Notes under the pieces: generated by a model
Told to the model about the DNA's origin: nothing
The model's input: the letters and a program-made list of their open reading frames with translations, nothing else
Database searches by the model: none
Shown: positions 7,863 to 16,457 of the stretch, piece after piece
Layout: every line of letters starts with the position of its first letter
How positions within the stretch are numbered: the stretch's first letter is position 1
DNA from: Granulosicoccus sp947495035
GTDB lineage: Bacteria; Pseudomonadota; Gammaproteobacteria; Granulosicoccales; Granulosicoccaceae
NCBI RefSeq assembly: GCF_050589605.1
Contig: NZ_JBNGOO010000001.1
Length of the DNA stretch: 64,000 bases
Strand: one strand, 5' to 3'
Made by a program: the position numbers and the translations under genes

Positions 7863-10228
7863 GTCAGGATGGCAGCCATCGGGTGTCGGTTACATCGCTG
7901 GCCGCTTTCTCGTGTCGCTCGGGAGATCTCTTTCCTGAAGGCGTCGCCGGTCCGACCGCACGGCAGGGGATGCGGGCCCATCAGAAGATTCAGCGCGAGG
8001 CACGTGAAGAGTCGAAGCATCGCGACTCGCCGATAGAGACTGAGGTGATTCTGTCAGCGGTGTTGAGTATCAGGCAGCACGATGTGACCCTGGGTGGGCG
8101 AGTGGATCTGCTCGATCGCCAGCAGCCTCGCCTGAGTGAAATCAAGACGACACTGGTGCCGGCAGCGCAGTTGCCGTCTTCGCAACAGCAATTGCAGTGG
8201 TCGCAGTTGTATCTTTACGGTCATCTGTATCTGACATCGATCGACTCGCACGCCGAGAGTGTCGAACTCGAGCTGATACACATGAACATCCGATCCGGTG
8301 AACAGGAAACGCAATTGCGTCAGCTGGACCGGCAAGCCCTGCAGCAGCACACACTGGCTGCCCTCGAGACCTATGTCATCTGGCTGGAGCAGGTTCAGTC
8401 GCAACGGCGGCAAATGCAGCACAGCGCCAGTCTGATGAAATTTCCTCATGCGGATTTCCGAGCCGGGCAACGTGACATGTCCGCAGCGATCTATCGCTGT
8501 ACGCGTGATGCGCAGGTATTGATGTGTGAGGCCCCCACCGGCATCGGCAAGACGGTCAGTGCCCTGTTTCCCGGTATCAAGTCACTGGGTGAAGGTGGCA
8601 TTGCCCAGATTGCCTATCTCACTGCCAAGGTGGCAGGGCGCTTGAGTGCCCTGCAATCGTTGCAGCACATGCAGGCCTCGGGGCTGATCGTCTCGGCGGT
8701 ACAGATTCGGGCCAAGCAGCCTACCTGCTTCTGCAGCAATGGTCGCTGTGACAGGGACGAGGCGGGCAGGTGTCCGATGACCATCGGTTTTTTCGATCGC
8801 CTGCCTGCCGCACGAGAGGAGTTGCTTGCCTGCGGCATCATGCACGACAGTGTGCTGGATGAGATTGCCTGGCAGCACCAGCTTTGTCCGTTCGAACTCG
8901 CCTTGCAGTTACTGCCGTGGGTGCATGTGGTCATAGCGGACTACAACTATGTGTTCGACCCTCTGGTTCGCTTGCAGCATTTCAGCGAGGATCGATCAGA
9001 TACATTGCTGCTGATAGATGAAGCGCATAATCTGCTTGATCGCTCTCGCTCGATGTACTCTGCCCAGCTGAATCGACTGAGGTGTCTCGATGAGGCGGCT
9101 GTGTGTCGTCAGCATCACCCGCAGGTAGCCAATGCGCTGGACAGGCTGGCCCGTGAAATGCGTAGCCATGTCAGGGAACAGGAGGCGGAGACCCAGGTCA
9201 GTGAGGTGACGAATGCCGCCATCAGTCGACGTGCCGCTGATGTGATCGAGGCGATGGTTGCCAGCCATGGGCAGGCGCCTGGTCTGAAGGAAAGCAGCAA
9301 CGAGCTGTTCCGCACTCTGTGCCGTTATGTTGTCATCCACGAACTGTTTGCCGAGCAACATCGCGACATCACGCAATTCTACAACTCGGGTCGGCGCAAA
9401 CAGGTGGAAGTGATGCTGTTTTGTCAGGATGCATCCGCCAAGCTGCAAAAACAGTACAGACAATTCAAGGCGACCGTGGTTTTTTCCGCCACCCTCAGGC
9501 CTGCTACCTTCTATCGTGATGCACTGGGTCTGCCTGAGTCGACAGCCTGCCTGCAACTGAGTTCGCCATTTGATCCCGCACGCGCATTGCATTGCGTCGT
9601 TGACTGGATTGATACACGATACCTACAGCGCCAGGCTTCTCTGCCAGCGCTGATCGAACTCGTTCACGAAGTGTGTGCAGCCAAGCCGGGCAATTATCTG
9701 GTGTTCTTCCCTTCACATGCCTATCTGAATCAGGCTTACTCGGCCTATGTGTCGCGTTATCCGCAGGACGAGACCTGGAAGCAGGACGCGGAACATTCAC
9801 GTGAACAGCAGCCGCAGATTCTTGCCAGTCTGGAGGAGCCGGGGCATCGTGTCGGCTTCGCCATTCAGGGGGGCATCTATGGCGAGGGGATAAACTACGC
9901 AGGAGACCGCCTCATCGGGGTGATCGTGGTCAGTCCGGGGTTGCCAGGTCTCGATACACAGACTCGATTGATCTCCGAACACTATCAGCGCCAGGGTCAC
10001 GATGGCTTCGACTTTGCCTATCGCTATCCCGGATTGACACGAGTACTGCAAACCGTGGGGCGATTGATACGTAATGAATCCGATGGCGGTGTGGTGTTGC
10101 TGGTCGATACGCGGTTTCGTTCCACCTTCTACCAGAGGCTTTTTCCCGGCCACTGGCAACTCGATCGGCCGGGCTCGGCAAAAAGCCTGGTGGACCGGGT
10201 GGAACAATTCTGGAGTGGCTTGTCATAG
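7859..10228 (+). CDS. Rad3/DinG-type iron-sulfur helicase with N-terminal PD-(D/E)XK nuclease domain
   Basis: This 789-aa protein joins two activities. Residues 1 to about 150 look like a Cas4/RecB-type nuclease domain: His41, Asp83 in GGRVD, Glu94 and Lys96 in SEIKTT, then QWSQLYLYGHL. The rest is a superfamily 2 DNA helicase with Walker A in APTGIGKT, the DEAH box in LLLIDEAHNL and motif VI in QTVGRLIRNE. Four cysteines in the region of CFCSNGRCDRDEAGRC and QLCPFE fit the Fe-S cluster of XPD/DinG/YoaA helicases. The true start is the ATG overlapping the FAN1-like gene's stop; the longer upstream frame overlaps that gene. It probably unwinds DNA for FAN1 in repair. Confidence 0.87.
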   Translation: MSQDGSHRVSVTSLAAFSCRSGDLFPEGVAGPTARQGMRAHQKIQREAREESKHRDSPIETEVILSAVLSIRQHDVTLGGRVDLLDRQQPRLSEIKTTLVPAAQLPSSQQQLQWSQLYLYGHLYLTSIDSHAESVELELIHMNIRSGEQETQLRQLDRQALQQHTLAALETYVIWLEQVQSQRRQMQHSASLMKFPHADFRAGQRDMSAAIYRCTRDAQVLMCEAPTGIGKTVSALFPGIKSLGEGGIAQIAYLTAKVAGRLSALQSLQHMQASGLIVSAVQIRAKQPTCFCSNGRCDRDEAGRCPMTIGFFDRLPAAREELLACGIMHDSVLDEIAWQHQLCPFELALQLLPWVHVVIADYNYVFDPLVRLQHFSEDRSDTLLLIDEAHNLLDRSRSMYSAQLNRLRCLDEAAVCRQHHPQVANALDRLAREMRSHVREQEAETQVSEVTNAAISRRAADVIEAMVASHGQAPGLKESSNELFRTLCRYVVIHELFAEQHRDITQFYNSGRRKQVEVMLFCQDASAKLQKQYRQFKATVVFSATLRPATFYRDALGLPESTACLQLSSPFDPARALHCVVDWIDTRYLQRQASLPALIELVHEVCAAKPGNYLVFFPSHAYLNQAYSAYVSRYPQDETWKQDAEHSREQQPQILASLEEPGHRVGFAIQGGIYGEGINYAGDRLIGVIVVSPGLPGLDTQTRLISEHYQRQGHDGFDFAYRYPGLTRVLQTVGRLIRNESDGGVVLLVDTRFRSTFYQRLFPGHWQLDRPGSAKSLVDRVEQFWSGLS

Positions 10229-11052
10229 TCGGGCGGAAAGTCATCTGAACGGAACGACAGTACCGCTGTTCAATTGCCCGACTTGTAGTGTGGTAACTCG
10301 AACGTTCTCTGAGAGTCGGCCGTCGATGATCTGAATGCTGGCTCATGCGTCTTGTTACAAGAAGAATCGTCACCGTTTATCTGCTTATATCGTGCTTTAT
10401 TTACAGATTGATCCGTGGAGCTGTATTTTTTTCATGCTTGTGTTCGATTGCCGAGCGACCCTTGCAGAGCAGATGACTGGCAGGTGTTACTTGTGACACC
10501 CGCAAACCGGTTGCAAGCGTATGCAGTGGAGAGTCATATGGAGAGGCGACTGGAGTATGCAAACTCAGGAATGATGAAAGGCAGATCGGAATCTACTGAA
10601 CAAGACAACTGTTTTTCCACAGGCAAAGCGTGTACTGTTAGTCCGTTTGAATCATTTCTATAAAGAAATTACGATGATCGGGCAAATCGATGTTGTCCCG
10701 GCAGTAGCAAACGGGTACCTTATGTCCATGGCTTGGTTGTATGTACAGGCAGATACATGGTTTTCGTGATGTGGTGCTTGATTCTGCTGCTGTGCATCAG
10801 GTAACAGGGTTGAACACAGGTGGATTTTTACGGCGAAGGGTCTATAAATCGGACATGTTCGCCCGCATATGGTGTGTTCTGCGCTCTCTGATGAGTCATA
10901 CTAGGAAGAGAGGGACAGGTAGGAACCGGTCAATGAATGACTGGTATTCCAAAGGTGGTTGTAACCGATCCCATGGAATCTAACAGCCCGTGTGAAAGGA
11001 GGTGCTGCGGTTTCACGTTGTTTACTGTTTTTGTATTTAGGAGGTGACTCGG
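10229..11052. other. 824-bp gene-poor region upstream of csrA
   Basis: No protein gene here is convincing. Two small plus-strand frames (10415-10663 and 10741-10983) have no recognisable motif, no clear ribosome site and atypical composition. The stretch is more AT-rich than its surroundings, especially 10360-10700. I found no tRNA fold. The last 160 bases hold several GGA motifs and two hairpins and probably form the csrA leader. The rest may be a promoter region or decayed sequence. Confidence 0.5.
10925..11051 (+). promoter_or_regulatory. Structured csrA 5' leader with candidate CsrA-binding GGA sites
   Basis: Two hairpins can be drawn. Bases 10925-10945 pair accggtca with tgactggt (one G-U) around a 5-base loop. 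Bases 10992-11016 pair gtgaaa with tttcac, with GGAGG in the loop. A further GGA lies in the ribosome-binding sequence taggaggtgactcgg. CsrA binds GGA exposed in hairpin loops and often represses its own translation, so this is a plausible autoregulatory leader. The binding itself is an inference. Confidence 0.45.
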
Positions 11053-11262
11053 ATGTTGATTCTGAGCAGAAGGACTGACGAATCAATTGTTATTGGCGAT
11101 GAAGTAACCATCACCATTCTCAGTGTGAAAGGCAAACAGGTACGCATTGGTATCACTGCGCCACCTGATGTCAGTGTGCATCGTGAAGAGATCTACGAAC
11201 GCATACAGGCTGGTGACCCGGAAGACTCTGCCCCAGTTCAAGAAGACTCCAGCGGTAGCTGA
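11053..11262 (+). CDS. csrA: Carbon storage regulator CsrA/RsmA
   Basis: This 69-aa RNA-binding protein controls translation and stability of many mRNAs (carbon storage, motility, biofilm). It starts with MLILSRRTDESIVIGD and has the RNA-contact segment around VSVHREEIYERI, both highly conserved in the family. ATG 11053 is preceded by a strong ribosome site (AGGAGG at 11039-11044). The in-frame GTG at 11044 would add three residues and overlap that site. The tail (about residues 58-69, acidic and Ser-rich) is variable in the family. A strong terminator follows at 11330. Confidence 0.97.
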   Translation: MLILSRRTDESIVIGDEVTITILSVKGKQVRIGITAPPDVSVHREEIYERIQAGDPEDSAPVQEDSSGS

Positions 11263-11329
11263 AGTTCTCCTGCGCTCGGCGCAGGGCGCTTGACCGGCGC
11301 AAGGCCGGTGAGCGGACATGCAAGTATGA

Positions 11330-11356
11330 AAAAACCCCGCTATCAACGGGGTTTTT
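11330..11356. terminator. Rho-independent terminator after csrA
   Basis: A perfect hairpin pairs aaaaaccccg with cggggttttt around a 7-base loop, with a U-run on the plus strand and the mirror A-run giving U on the minus strand. It ends csrA and could also end the convergent protease transcript. An additional stem (accggc/gccggt near 11293-11309) lies just upstream. Confidence 0.92.
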
Positions 11357-11423
11357 CAGTTCAAGTCTCTCTATTTCCGATGATATTGCTCGGGTTCTGT
11401 TGAGTATCAGTCGGCGCAGTTCG

Positions 11424-11444
11424 CCACCACACCGGGTGTGATGG
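11424..11444 (-). terminator. Possible stem-loop downstream of the PreP gene
   Basis: Bases ccaccacac and gtgtgatgg can pair, with one mismatch or wobble, around a 3-base loop. It lies 35 bp past the end of the minus-strand protease gene. No U-run follows, so it may be only an mRNA 3' structure. Confidence 0.3.
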
Positions 11445-11478
11445 CAGATCTGCCTGTCGCTGTTGCCGGCAATTGCTG

Positions 11479-14406
11479 TCAGAGAGCGAATTTTTCCAGA
11501 CCGAGACTCTTCACCTCATCGCTTGCTGCCGTCGTCTCATTGGTGACGATACCGGTGCTGGCCTTGGCGGGATCGAAATAGGTCGCCCCGACACGCTGCA
11601 GGTCATCCAGGCTGACTCCCAGGATCTGTTGCCTGAAGGCACGTCGATGCTCGGCTGTTCGGCCAAACAGTTCCGCCTGAAAGGCGCTGCGTGCTTCACC
11701 GGCGGGGGAACCGGGCTTGTCAATTCCGCTGATGACATTGAGTATCGCCTCTTCCAGCTCACGCGGTTGGTGGGTCGTGCCTTGCAGCCAGTTGATGGAC
11801 TCGTCGAAGTCATTCAGAGTGCCTGTCAGGCGTGGGTCGCGATAACTGTAGAAGCGAAACGAAGCCGTGTCGGAATCATGTGAGGCTCCACCACCGTATG
11901 CTCCACCGGTCTCGCGGATGGCGCGGTGCAGATAGCCGTTACGCAGGAAAGGCCCCAGCACTGCCAGTGCGGCGGCATCCTCATGGGTGGATGCAACCGT
12001 CGGATAGGCCTTGGCGTTGAAGCTCACTTCGGTACTGGTGGTCCACAGCTGACGCACTTGCTCTCGCACAGGGGCAGGTGAGAATCGCTCGAAGTTCTCG
12101 ACTACCGGCGCATCGCCAAAGGCGCGCCCCAGGCTCTGCTGAATGGTGGCAAGGTTCTCGTCCTCAGCCACGATCATGAAGCGTCGCGGGGCGTTTCGCA
12201 GAATACCGTGCAGCGTCTGCAGCCGTTCTGCCAGAGCGGCCATGGCAGACTCGTCGTCCAGCGTATCATCCAGTGCCTTCAGAGCCTTGATGCCTGCCAG
12301 TCCATTGAGCTGGTGTGAGAGTCTGATGGTTGGACTCATGCCACTGGCGGCGGCCATCATGGCCAGCATGTGGCCACTGCCCGTGACGCTCTGTTCTCGA
12401 CTGGCACGCGTCTGCGCAATCAGCTCACGGATCCTTGCGTGTTCGTCAAATCGCACATCGGTCAGGGTATCGAGCATCAGGCTCGACAGTGCATCCGTGT
12501 TGCGCAGCAGAGCCTTGCCTCTCAACACCATGTATCCGGATACCGACTGTTCGTCATCCACGGCACCGCGTTGCAGGGTGTAGGCAGAGATACCGCCGGT
12601 GACCGACGCCTGCAGTGACTGGGTGTCCAGGTAGTCGCGTCCGCCGGAACCCAGTTCTGCCAGGAAACTGGTGTACAGCGGCAACACGGAAGACAGCTCC
12701 TGATCCAGCTGGGGCAGGTCGACAACGACATGTTCATACACCAGGCCATTGGTGCCCTGTCCGTACAGAATGGCAGGTGCCTGCTGGATGCTGTCCTCCT
12801 TGCACGAGGGAATATGCAGCTCAACAGGTACATCGGCCAGGGTGACCTTGGGCAGAATTTCCGGGTCATCCTCCTGTGCCTGACGTTCAGCCAGAGCTGC
12901 CGCCTGTTCCACGACCCGTGTCGTCTGTGACGCGTCGAATGAGGCTTTCATCCCGGCCAGTCGTTCACGTTCTGCCTGATTGCGGCGTTCACTGATGGCA
13001 CGATCGGGCGACAGTGTCAGTGTGACCCGATGCGGATTGTCCAGCAGCAGCTTGCGGATCAATCGAGGAATGAAGTCGCGATCCCGGGTGGCTTCGCGCA
13101 GACGCTCCAGTGCGGGGTCCAGATCGATGGCGGCCAGTGTATCGCCGCGCAACATGGCTGACGACAGACCACTGAGGACCAGTTGCAGACCGAAAGGCAT
13201 GCCATCGCCACGGATTTCCCGTTGACTCATTTCTATCTGATGCAGGACTGCCTCGATCTGCTCCTGCGGCACACCGTCTCGCGCCACGGTTTCGAGGACG
13301 TCCAGGATCATGGCTTCGGTGGCCTGGGCATGTTGGGGGTCGGAACCGTCGAGACCACAGGCGAAGACCATTTCCCGATTGCTGTCTTCCAGACCGCACA
13401 TGGGCGAGGGTGAACTTCCCAATTCGCTCTGTTCCAGCGCCTTCATCAGCGGTGATGCGCTGTTGTCGAGCAGTACGCTGGAGAGCAGGTGGGCCTGCAG
13501 GCGTTGGTCGAGATCGATACTCTCACCCAGCAACCAGCCGACCACCAGATGTGTCTTGTTGTCCAGATCCTCATCCTGCGTTGCGTAGGATTCCTGCACC
13601 CGGATCGGCGCGTGATAACGCTTGGCAGGTGTCACCTGGATTGTGCGGTCCAGCTTCTCGAAACGGTTCAGTACCTGATCCTGAAAGCGCGTCTGCAACT
13701 CGTCAGGTGCCAGATTGCCGTAGGTCATGAACACGGCATTGGACGGGTGATAGTGAGTGTCGTAGAAGGACTTCAGTTCGTCGTAACTCAGGTCCGGAAT
13801 GCATTCGGGATCGCCACCACTGTTGTAGTGGTAGGTGTTGTTCGGAAACAGATGCTTGCTGAGCGTTTGCCACAGGACGCTGGTGGGAGCGCTCATTGCG
13901 CCTTTCATCTCGTTGAAGACCACGCCCTTGAAGACCAGGTCGGTGGTGGGATCATCGGCCTTGTCGAATTCCACGCGGTGGCCTTCCTGGGCAAAGTCCA
14001 GCTCGTGCAGACGCGAGAAGAATACGGCGTCCAGGTAGACGTCCAGCAGATTGAAATAGTCTTTCCTGTTCTGGCTGGCAAAGGGGTAGGCCGTCCAGTC
14101 ACTGGAGGTGAAGGCGTTCATGAAGGTATTGAGTGAACGCCGGATCATCATGAAGAAGGGGTCGCGAACCGGATACTTCTCGCTGCCGCACAGCACGGTG
14201 TGTTCCAGAATGTGTGCCACACCGGTGGAGTCGGTAGGCACTGTGCGCAGGCCGACCAGAAACACGTTTTCAGGATTGTCTGCTGCCAGATGGACGTGGG
14301 TCGTACCCGTGACGTCGTGCCGGAACTCATGCACATCGATATCCAGTGACTGGATATGGTGACTGCGCACGTGGGTAAAGGCGGGGTGGCTGACAGGTGT
14401 ATTCAT
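11479..14406 (-). CDS. M16C metallopeptidase, presequence protease (PreP) family
   Basis: This 975-aa protein is the length of PreP/Cym1 proteases, which enclose and degrade unfolded peptides in a large zinc-containing chamber. The inverted zinc motif HILEH is at residues 65-69, followed by TVLCGSEKYPVRDPF, a family hallmark. Four M16-type halves follow. The chosen ATG (14406) gives an N terminus like that of proteobacterial relatives (HPAFTHVRSHHI). The frame extends 45 codons further upstream, where several ATGs lack ribosome sites. No signal peptide is seen, so it is probably cytoplasmic. It stands alone, divergent from the ankyrin gene. Confidence 0.92.
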   Translation of the reverse strand: MNTPVSHPAFTHVRSHHIQSLDIDVHEFRHDVTGTTHVHLAADNPENVFLVGLRTVPTDSTGVAHILEHTVLCGSEKYPVRDPFFMMIRRSLNTFMNAFTSSDWTAYPFASQNRKDYFNLLDVYLDAVFFSRLHELDFAQEGHRVEFDKADDPTTDLVFKGVVFNEMKGAMSAPTSVLWQTLSKHLFPNNTYHYNSGGDPECIPDLSYDELKSFYDTHYHPSNAVFMTYGNLAPDELQTRFQDQVLNRFEKLDRTIQVTPAKRYHAPIRVQESYATQDEDLDNKTHLVVGWLLGESIDLDQRLQAHLLSSVLLDNSASPLMKALEQSELGSSPSPMCGLEDSNREMVFACGLDGSDPQHAQATEAMILDVLETVARDGVPQEQIEAVLHQIEMSQREIRGDGMPFGLQLVLSGLSSAMLRGDTLAAIDLDPALERLREATRDRDFIPRLIRKLLLDNPHRVTLTLSPDRAISERRNQAERERLAGMKASFDASQTTRVVEQAAALAERQAQEDDPEILPKVTLADVPVELHIPSCKEDSIQQAPAILYGQGTNGLVYEHVVVDLPQLDQELSSVLPLYTSFLAELGSGGRDYLDTQSLQASVTGGISAYTLQRGAVDDEQSVSGYMVLRGKALLRNTDALSSLMLDTLTDVRFDEHARIRELIAQTRASREQSVTGSGHMLAMMAAASGMSPTIRLSHQLNGLAGIKALKALDDTLDDESAMAALAERLQTLHGILRNAPRRFMIVAEDENLATIQQSLGRAFGDAPVVENFERFSPAPVREQVRQLWTTSTEVSFNAKAYPTVASTHEDAAALAVLGPFLRNGYLHRAIRETGGAYGGGASHDSDTASFRFYSYRDPRLTGTLNDFDESINWLQGTTHQPRELEEAILNVISGIDKPGSPAGEARSAFQAELFGRTAEHRRAFRQQILGVSLDDLQRVGATYFDPAKASTGIVTNETTAASDEVKSLGLEKFAL

Positions 14407-14615
14407 GAGTGAGGCGGACTCCTGATTCTGTGGCATGCGAGTTTTGATCTGTTTCATACGGTATCTGGCATCGCGAGTGGCAGAACTCGCAAAAATGCCA
14501 ACCAATCCGTCAAGGGTGGGGTGTTCCGAGTCGATACGCAAGAGGTAAGGCGGGGGATTGCAAATCGAACCCGATACTCACTCCAGAATAGTCAACTTAC
14601 CCCGGCAATCAACTC

Positions 14616-16376
14616 GTGAAACTGCTGATCATCGTGTTAGCCATGCTTGCCACCGGCGCAGGTGCCTTGCATAGCTGGCATACCCGCGGCCTGTATGTGA
14701 AGGCAGCTTTGCTGTCCGAGGCATTCAATCTGACCTCCCAGGTCAAACTGCGGGTGTCCGATCATTATCTGAAGCATGGTGTGATGCCTCATGACAACGC
14801 CGACGCAGGGCTGCCGCCACCCCGAAGCATCTACGGCACGAGCGTCAAGCGCGTGGCGATCAATCGTGGCGGTGTCCTGATCGTCGATTTCGAGGACAAG
14901 ATCGGCGCAAGATCGATGACATTCACCCCCGGCATCAGCCGTGTCAGTGGGCTGCTGAACTGGAATTGCACCAGTGATTCGATATCCCCACGCGTGCTGG
15001 AGAAACTCAAGCCGGCGTGCAGTTACCTGCCGTCGAGCCGCGAAAGCCAGTTGATGAATGCGATAGCCAACAAGGATCTGCCGAAGGTCGATTCCCTGCT
15101 GGCCAAGGGCGCTCAACCCGAAGCCGTGGTCAACGGCAATACGCCACTGATGCTGGCGTCCAGAATCGGCGATCTTGCGATTGTCGAACGTGTGCTGGAA
15201 GCAGGGGCGTCGGTCGACAATGGTGCGCTCAGCTCGGAGCGCCGAACGCCTCTGATGGTTGCCATCACGAGCAACCATGGCGATGTGGTGGCCCTTTTGT
15301 TGAGCCATGGAGCCTCGGTTACCCAGCAGGATTATCGCGGCATGACAGCCATGGATCATGCCATTGCCACGGATCGTCGTCTTGGTGGCGAGCGATTCGT
15401 GCTGATGGTCTCGGCGCGCTTCAATCCACAATTTGCCGGCAGCCAGGATCAGCTGGAGATCCAGTCTCCCACACCGGCGCAGCACAGCAAGAACCAGCGC
15501 AAGCTGTATCTGGATTATCGTCGTGCGGCGCGGGAATGCCATGTGCAGAGAATGACATCACTGTTGGAAGAGGCGGGTGACCTGGAATCACCGGAACTGG
15601 TGGCTGGCCAGCCCTTGGTCAACCATATCCGGCGACCCGCCTGCAGTCATGCCCTGTTGGCTCATCTGCAGGGCAAGTCCAGCTACGAGAGCAGTCTGCA
15701 AGCCTACTTCGCAGAACAGGTGAAGCTGTGCAACATCGCGCGCATCGAAACGGCCATGCGTGACAATCCGTCCCTGTCGGTCATGTCGGTCTATCATGGC
15801 CAGTCGCATCTGGAACGAACGGTCAGTGCCGGATGTGCGGCGGTCGTGCAGATGATGGTCCGCGATGGTCAGCTGGCCGATCGCCTGCCGAACGACGTGC
15901 TGGTGAACGCCATTCAGCAGGCCCCCCAGGAAACACTGGTGAAGCTGGTGGGGAACCTGATTGCCGTGGGAGCCAATGTCAACGGTCGAAGCCGAGAAGG
16001 GCAGACACCCCTAGCGGCGGCCATCGCCCTGGAGCAGCCGGTCGTGGCCAAGTATCTGGTTGATGCGGGTGCCGATGTCAACATGCCGACCCTGAATCGC
16101 TCGTTCCCGGTCATCGAGGCGACCAAGAAGGGTTACGAGCATCTGGTGCTGCAATTGATTGCCAAAGGCGCTGATCTGAATGCTGCAGACACGTTCGGGC
16201 GCACGGCCTTGCTGGCTGCGGTCGGCAGAGATCGTCAGCGGGTGGTCGGTTCGCTGATCCGGGCGGGTGCCAATACACGGATCAGGGATGCCAATGGCAT
16301 CGATGCGGTTCTGCTGGCAGACAGTCGCAATCTGCGCCAGATCAAGAAAATGCTGATTGCGAGCAGTGAGCAGTGA
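14616..16376 (+). CDS. Pilin-like domain fused to ankyrin repeats
   Basis: This 586-aa protein has an unusual layout. Residues 1-45 follow the pattern of a type IV pilin N-terminal helix (KLLIIVLAMLATGAGAL, then ALLSEAFNLTSQVK) but lack the prepilin leader and the G-FTLIE cleavage site. Residues 50-137 resemble the pilin globular domain, with Cys118 in LNWNCTS and Cys135 in LKPACSY spaced like the pilin disulfide. From about 142 come ankyrin repeats (NGNTPLMLASRIG, RRTPLMVAITSN) and a second block after about 430 (EGQTPLAAAIALE, FGRTALLAAVGRD). The start is GTG; the same frame has a TAG 30 bp upstream, so no leader is hidden there. It is likely inner-membrane anchored with an ankyrin domain. 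Function unknown. Confidence 0.75.
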   Translation: MKLLIIVLAMLATGAGALHSWHTRGLYVKAALLSEAFNLTSQVKLRVSDHYLKHGVMPHDNADAGLPPPRSIYGTSVKRVAINRGGVLIVDFEDKIGARSMTFTPGISRVSGLLNWNCTSDSISPRVLEKLKPACSYLPSSRESQLMNAIANKDLPKVDSLLAKGAQPEAVVNGNTPLMLASRIGDLAIVERVLEAGASVDNGALSSERRTPLMVAITSNHGDVVALLLSHGASVTQQDYRGMTAMDHAIATDRRLGGERFVLMVSARFNPQFAGSQDQLEIQSPTPAQHSKNQRKLYLDYRRAARECHVQRMTSLLEEAGDLESPELVAGQPLVNHIRRPACSHALLAHLQGKSSYESSLQAYFAEQVKLCNIARIETAMRDNPSLSVMSVYHGQSHLERTVSAGCAAVVQMMVRDGQLADRLPNDVLVNAIQQAPQETLVKLVGNLIAVGANVNGRSREGQTPLAAAIALEQPVVAKYLVDAGADVNMPTLNRSFPVIEATKKGYEHLVLQLIAKGADLNAADTFGRTALLAAVGRDRQRVVGSLIRAGANTRIRDANGIDAVLLADSRNLRQIKKMLIASSEQ

Positions 16377-16430
16377 GCAGTGAGCAGTGAGTAGTGAGCA
16401 GTGAGCAGTGAGTAGTGAGTAGTGAGTAGT
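16361..16430. repeat. 7-bp tandem repeat array (gagcagt/gagtagt) spanning the ankyrin gene stop
   Basis: Ten uninterrupted heptamers (16361-16430) are present, gagcagt or gagtagt, followed by a partial unit. The stop codon of the ankyrin gene (16374-16376) is the TGA formed inside the second and third units, and the last residues SSEQ are encoded by the array. Because seven is not a multiple of three and each pair of units yields TGA or TAG, all plus-strand frames are soon closed. Confidence 0.95.
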
Positions 16431-16457
16431 GAGTAAAACACTCGGCCGCTCGCGGGA

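Noticed and set aside
10415..10983. Two small plus-strand ORFs (82 and 80 codons) upstream of csrA
   Set aside because: No motif, no ribosome site and AT-rich atypical codons; listed only as part of the gene-poor region.
13489..14136. 215-codon plus-strand frame inside the PreP gene
   Set aside because: Antisense to a certain gene and without motif.
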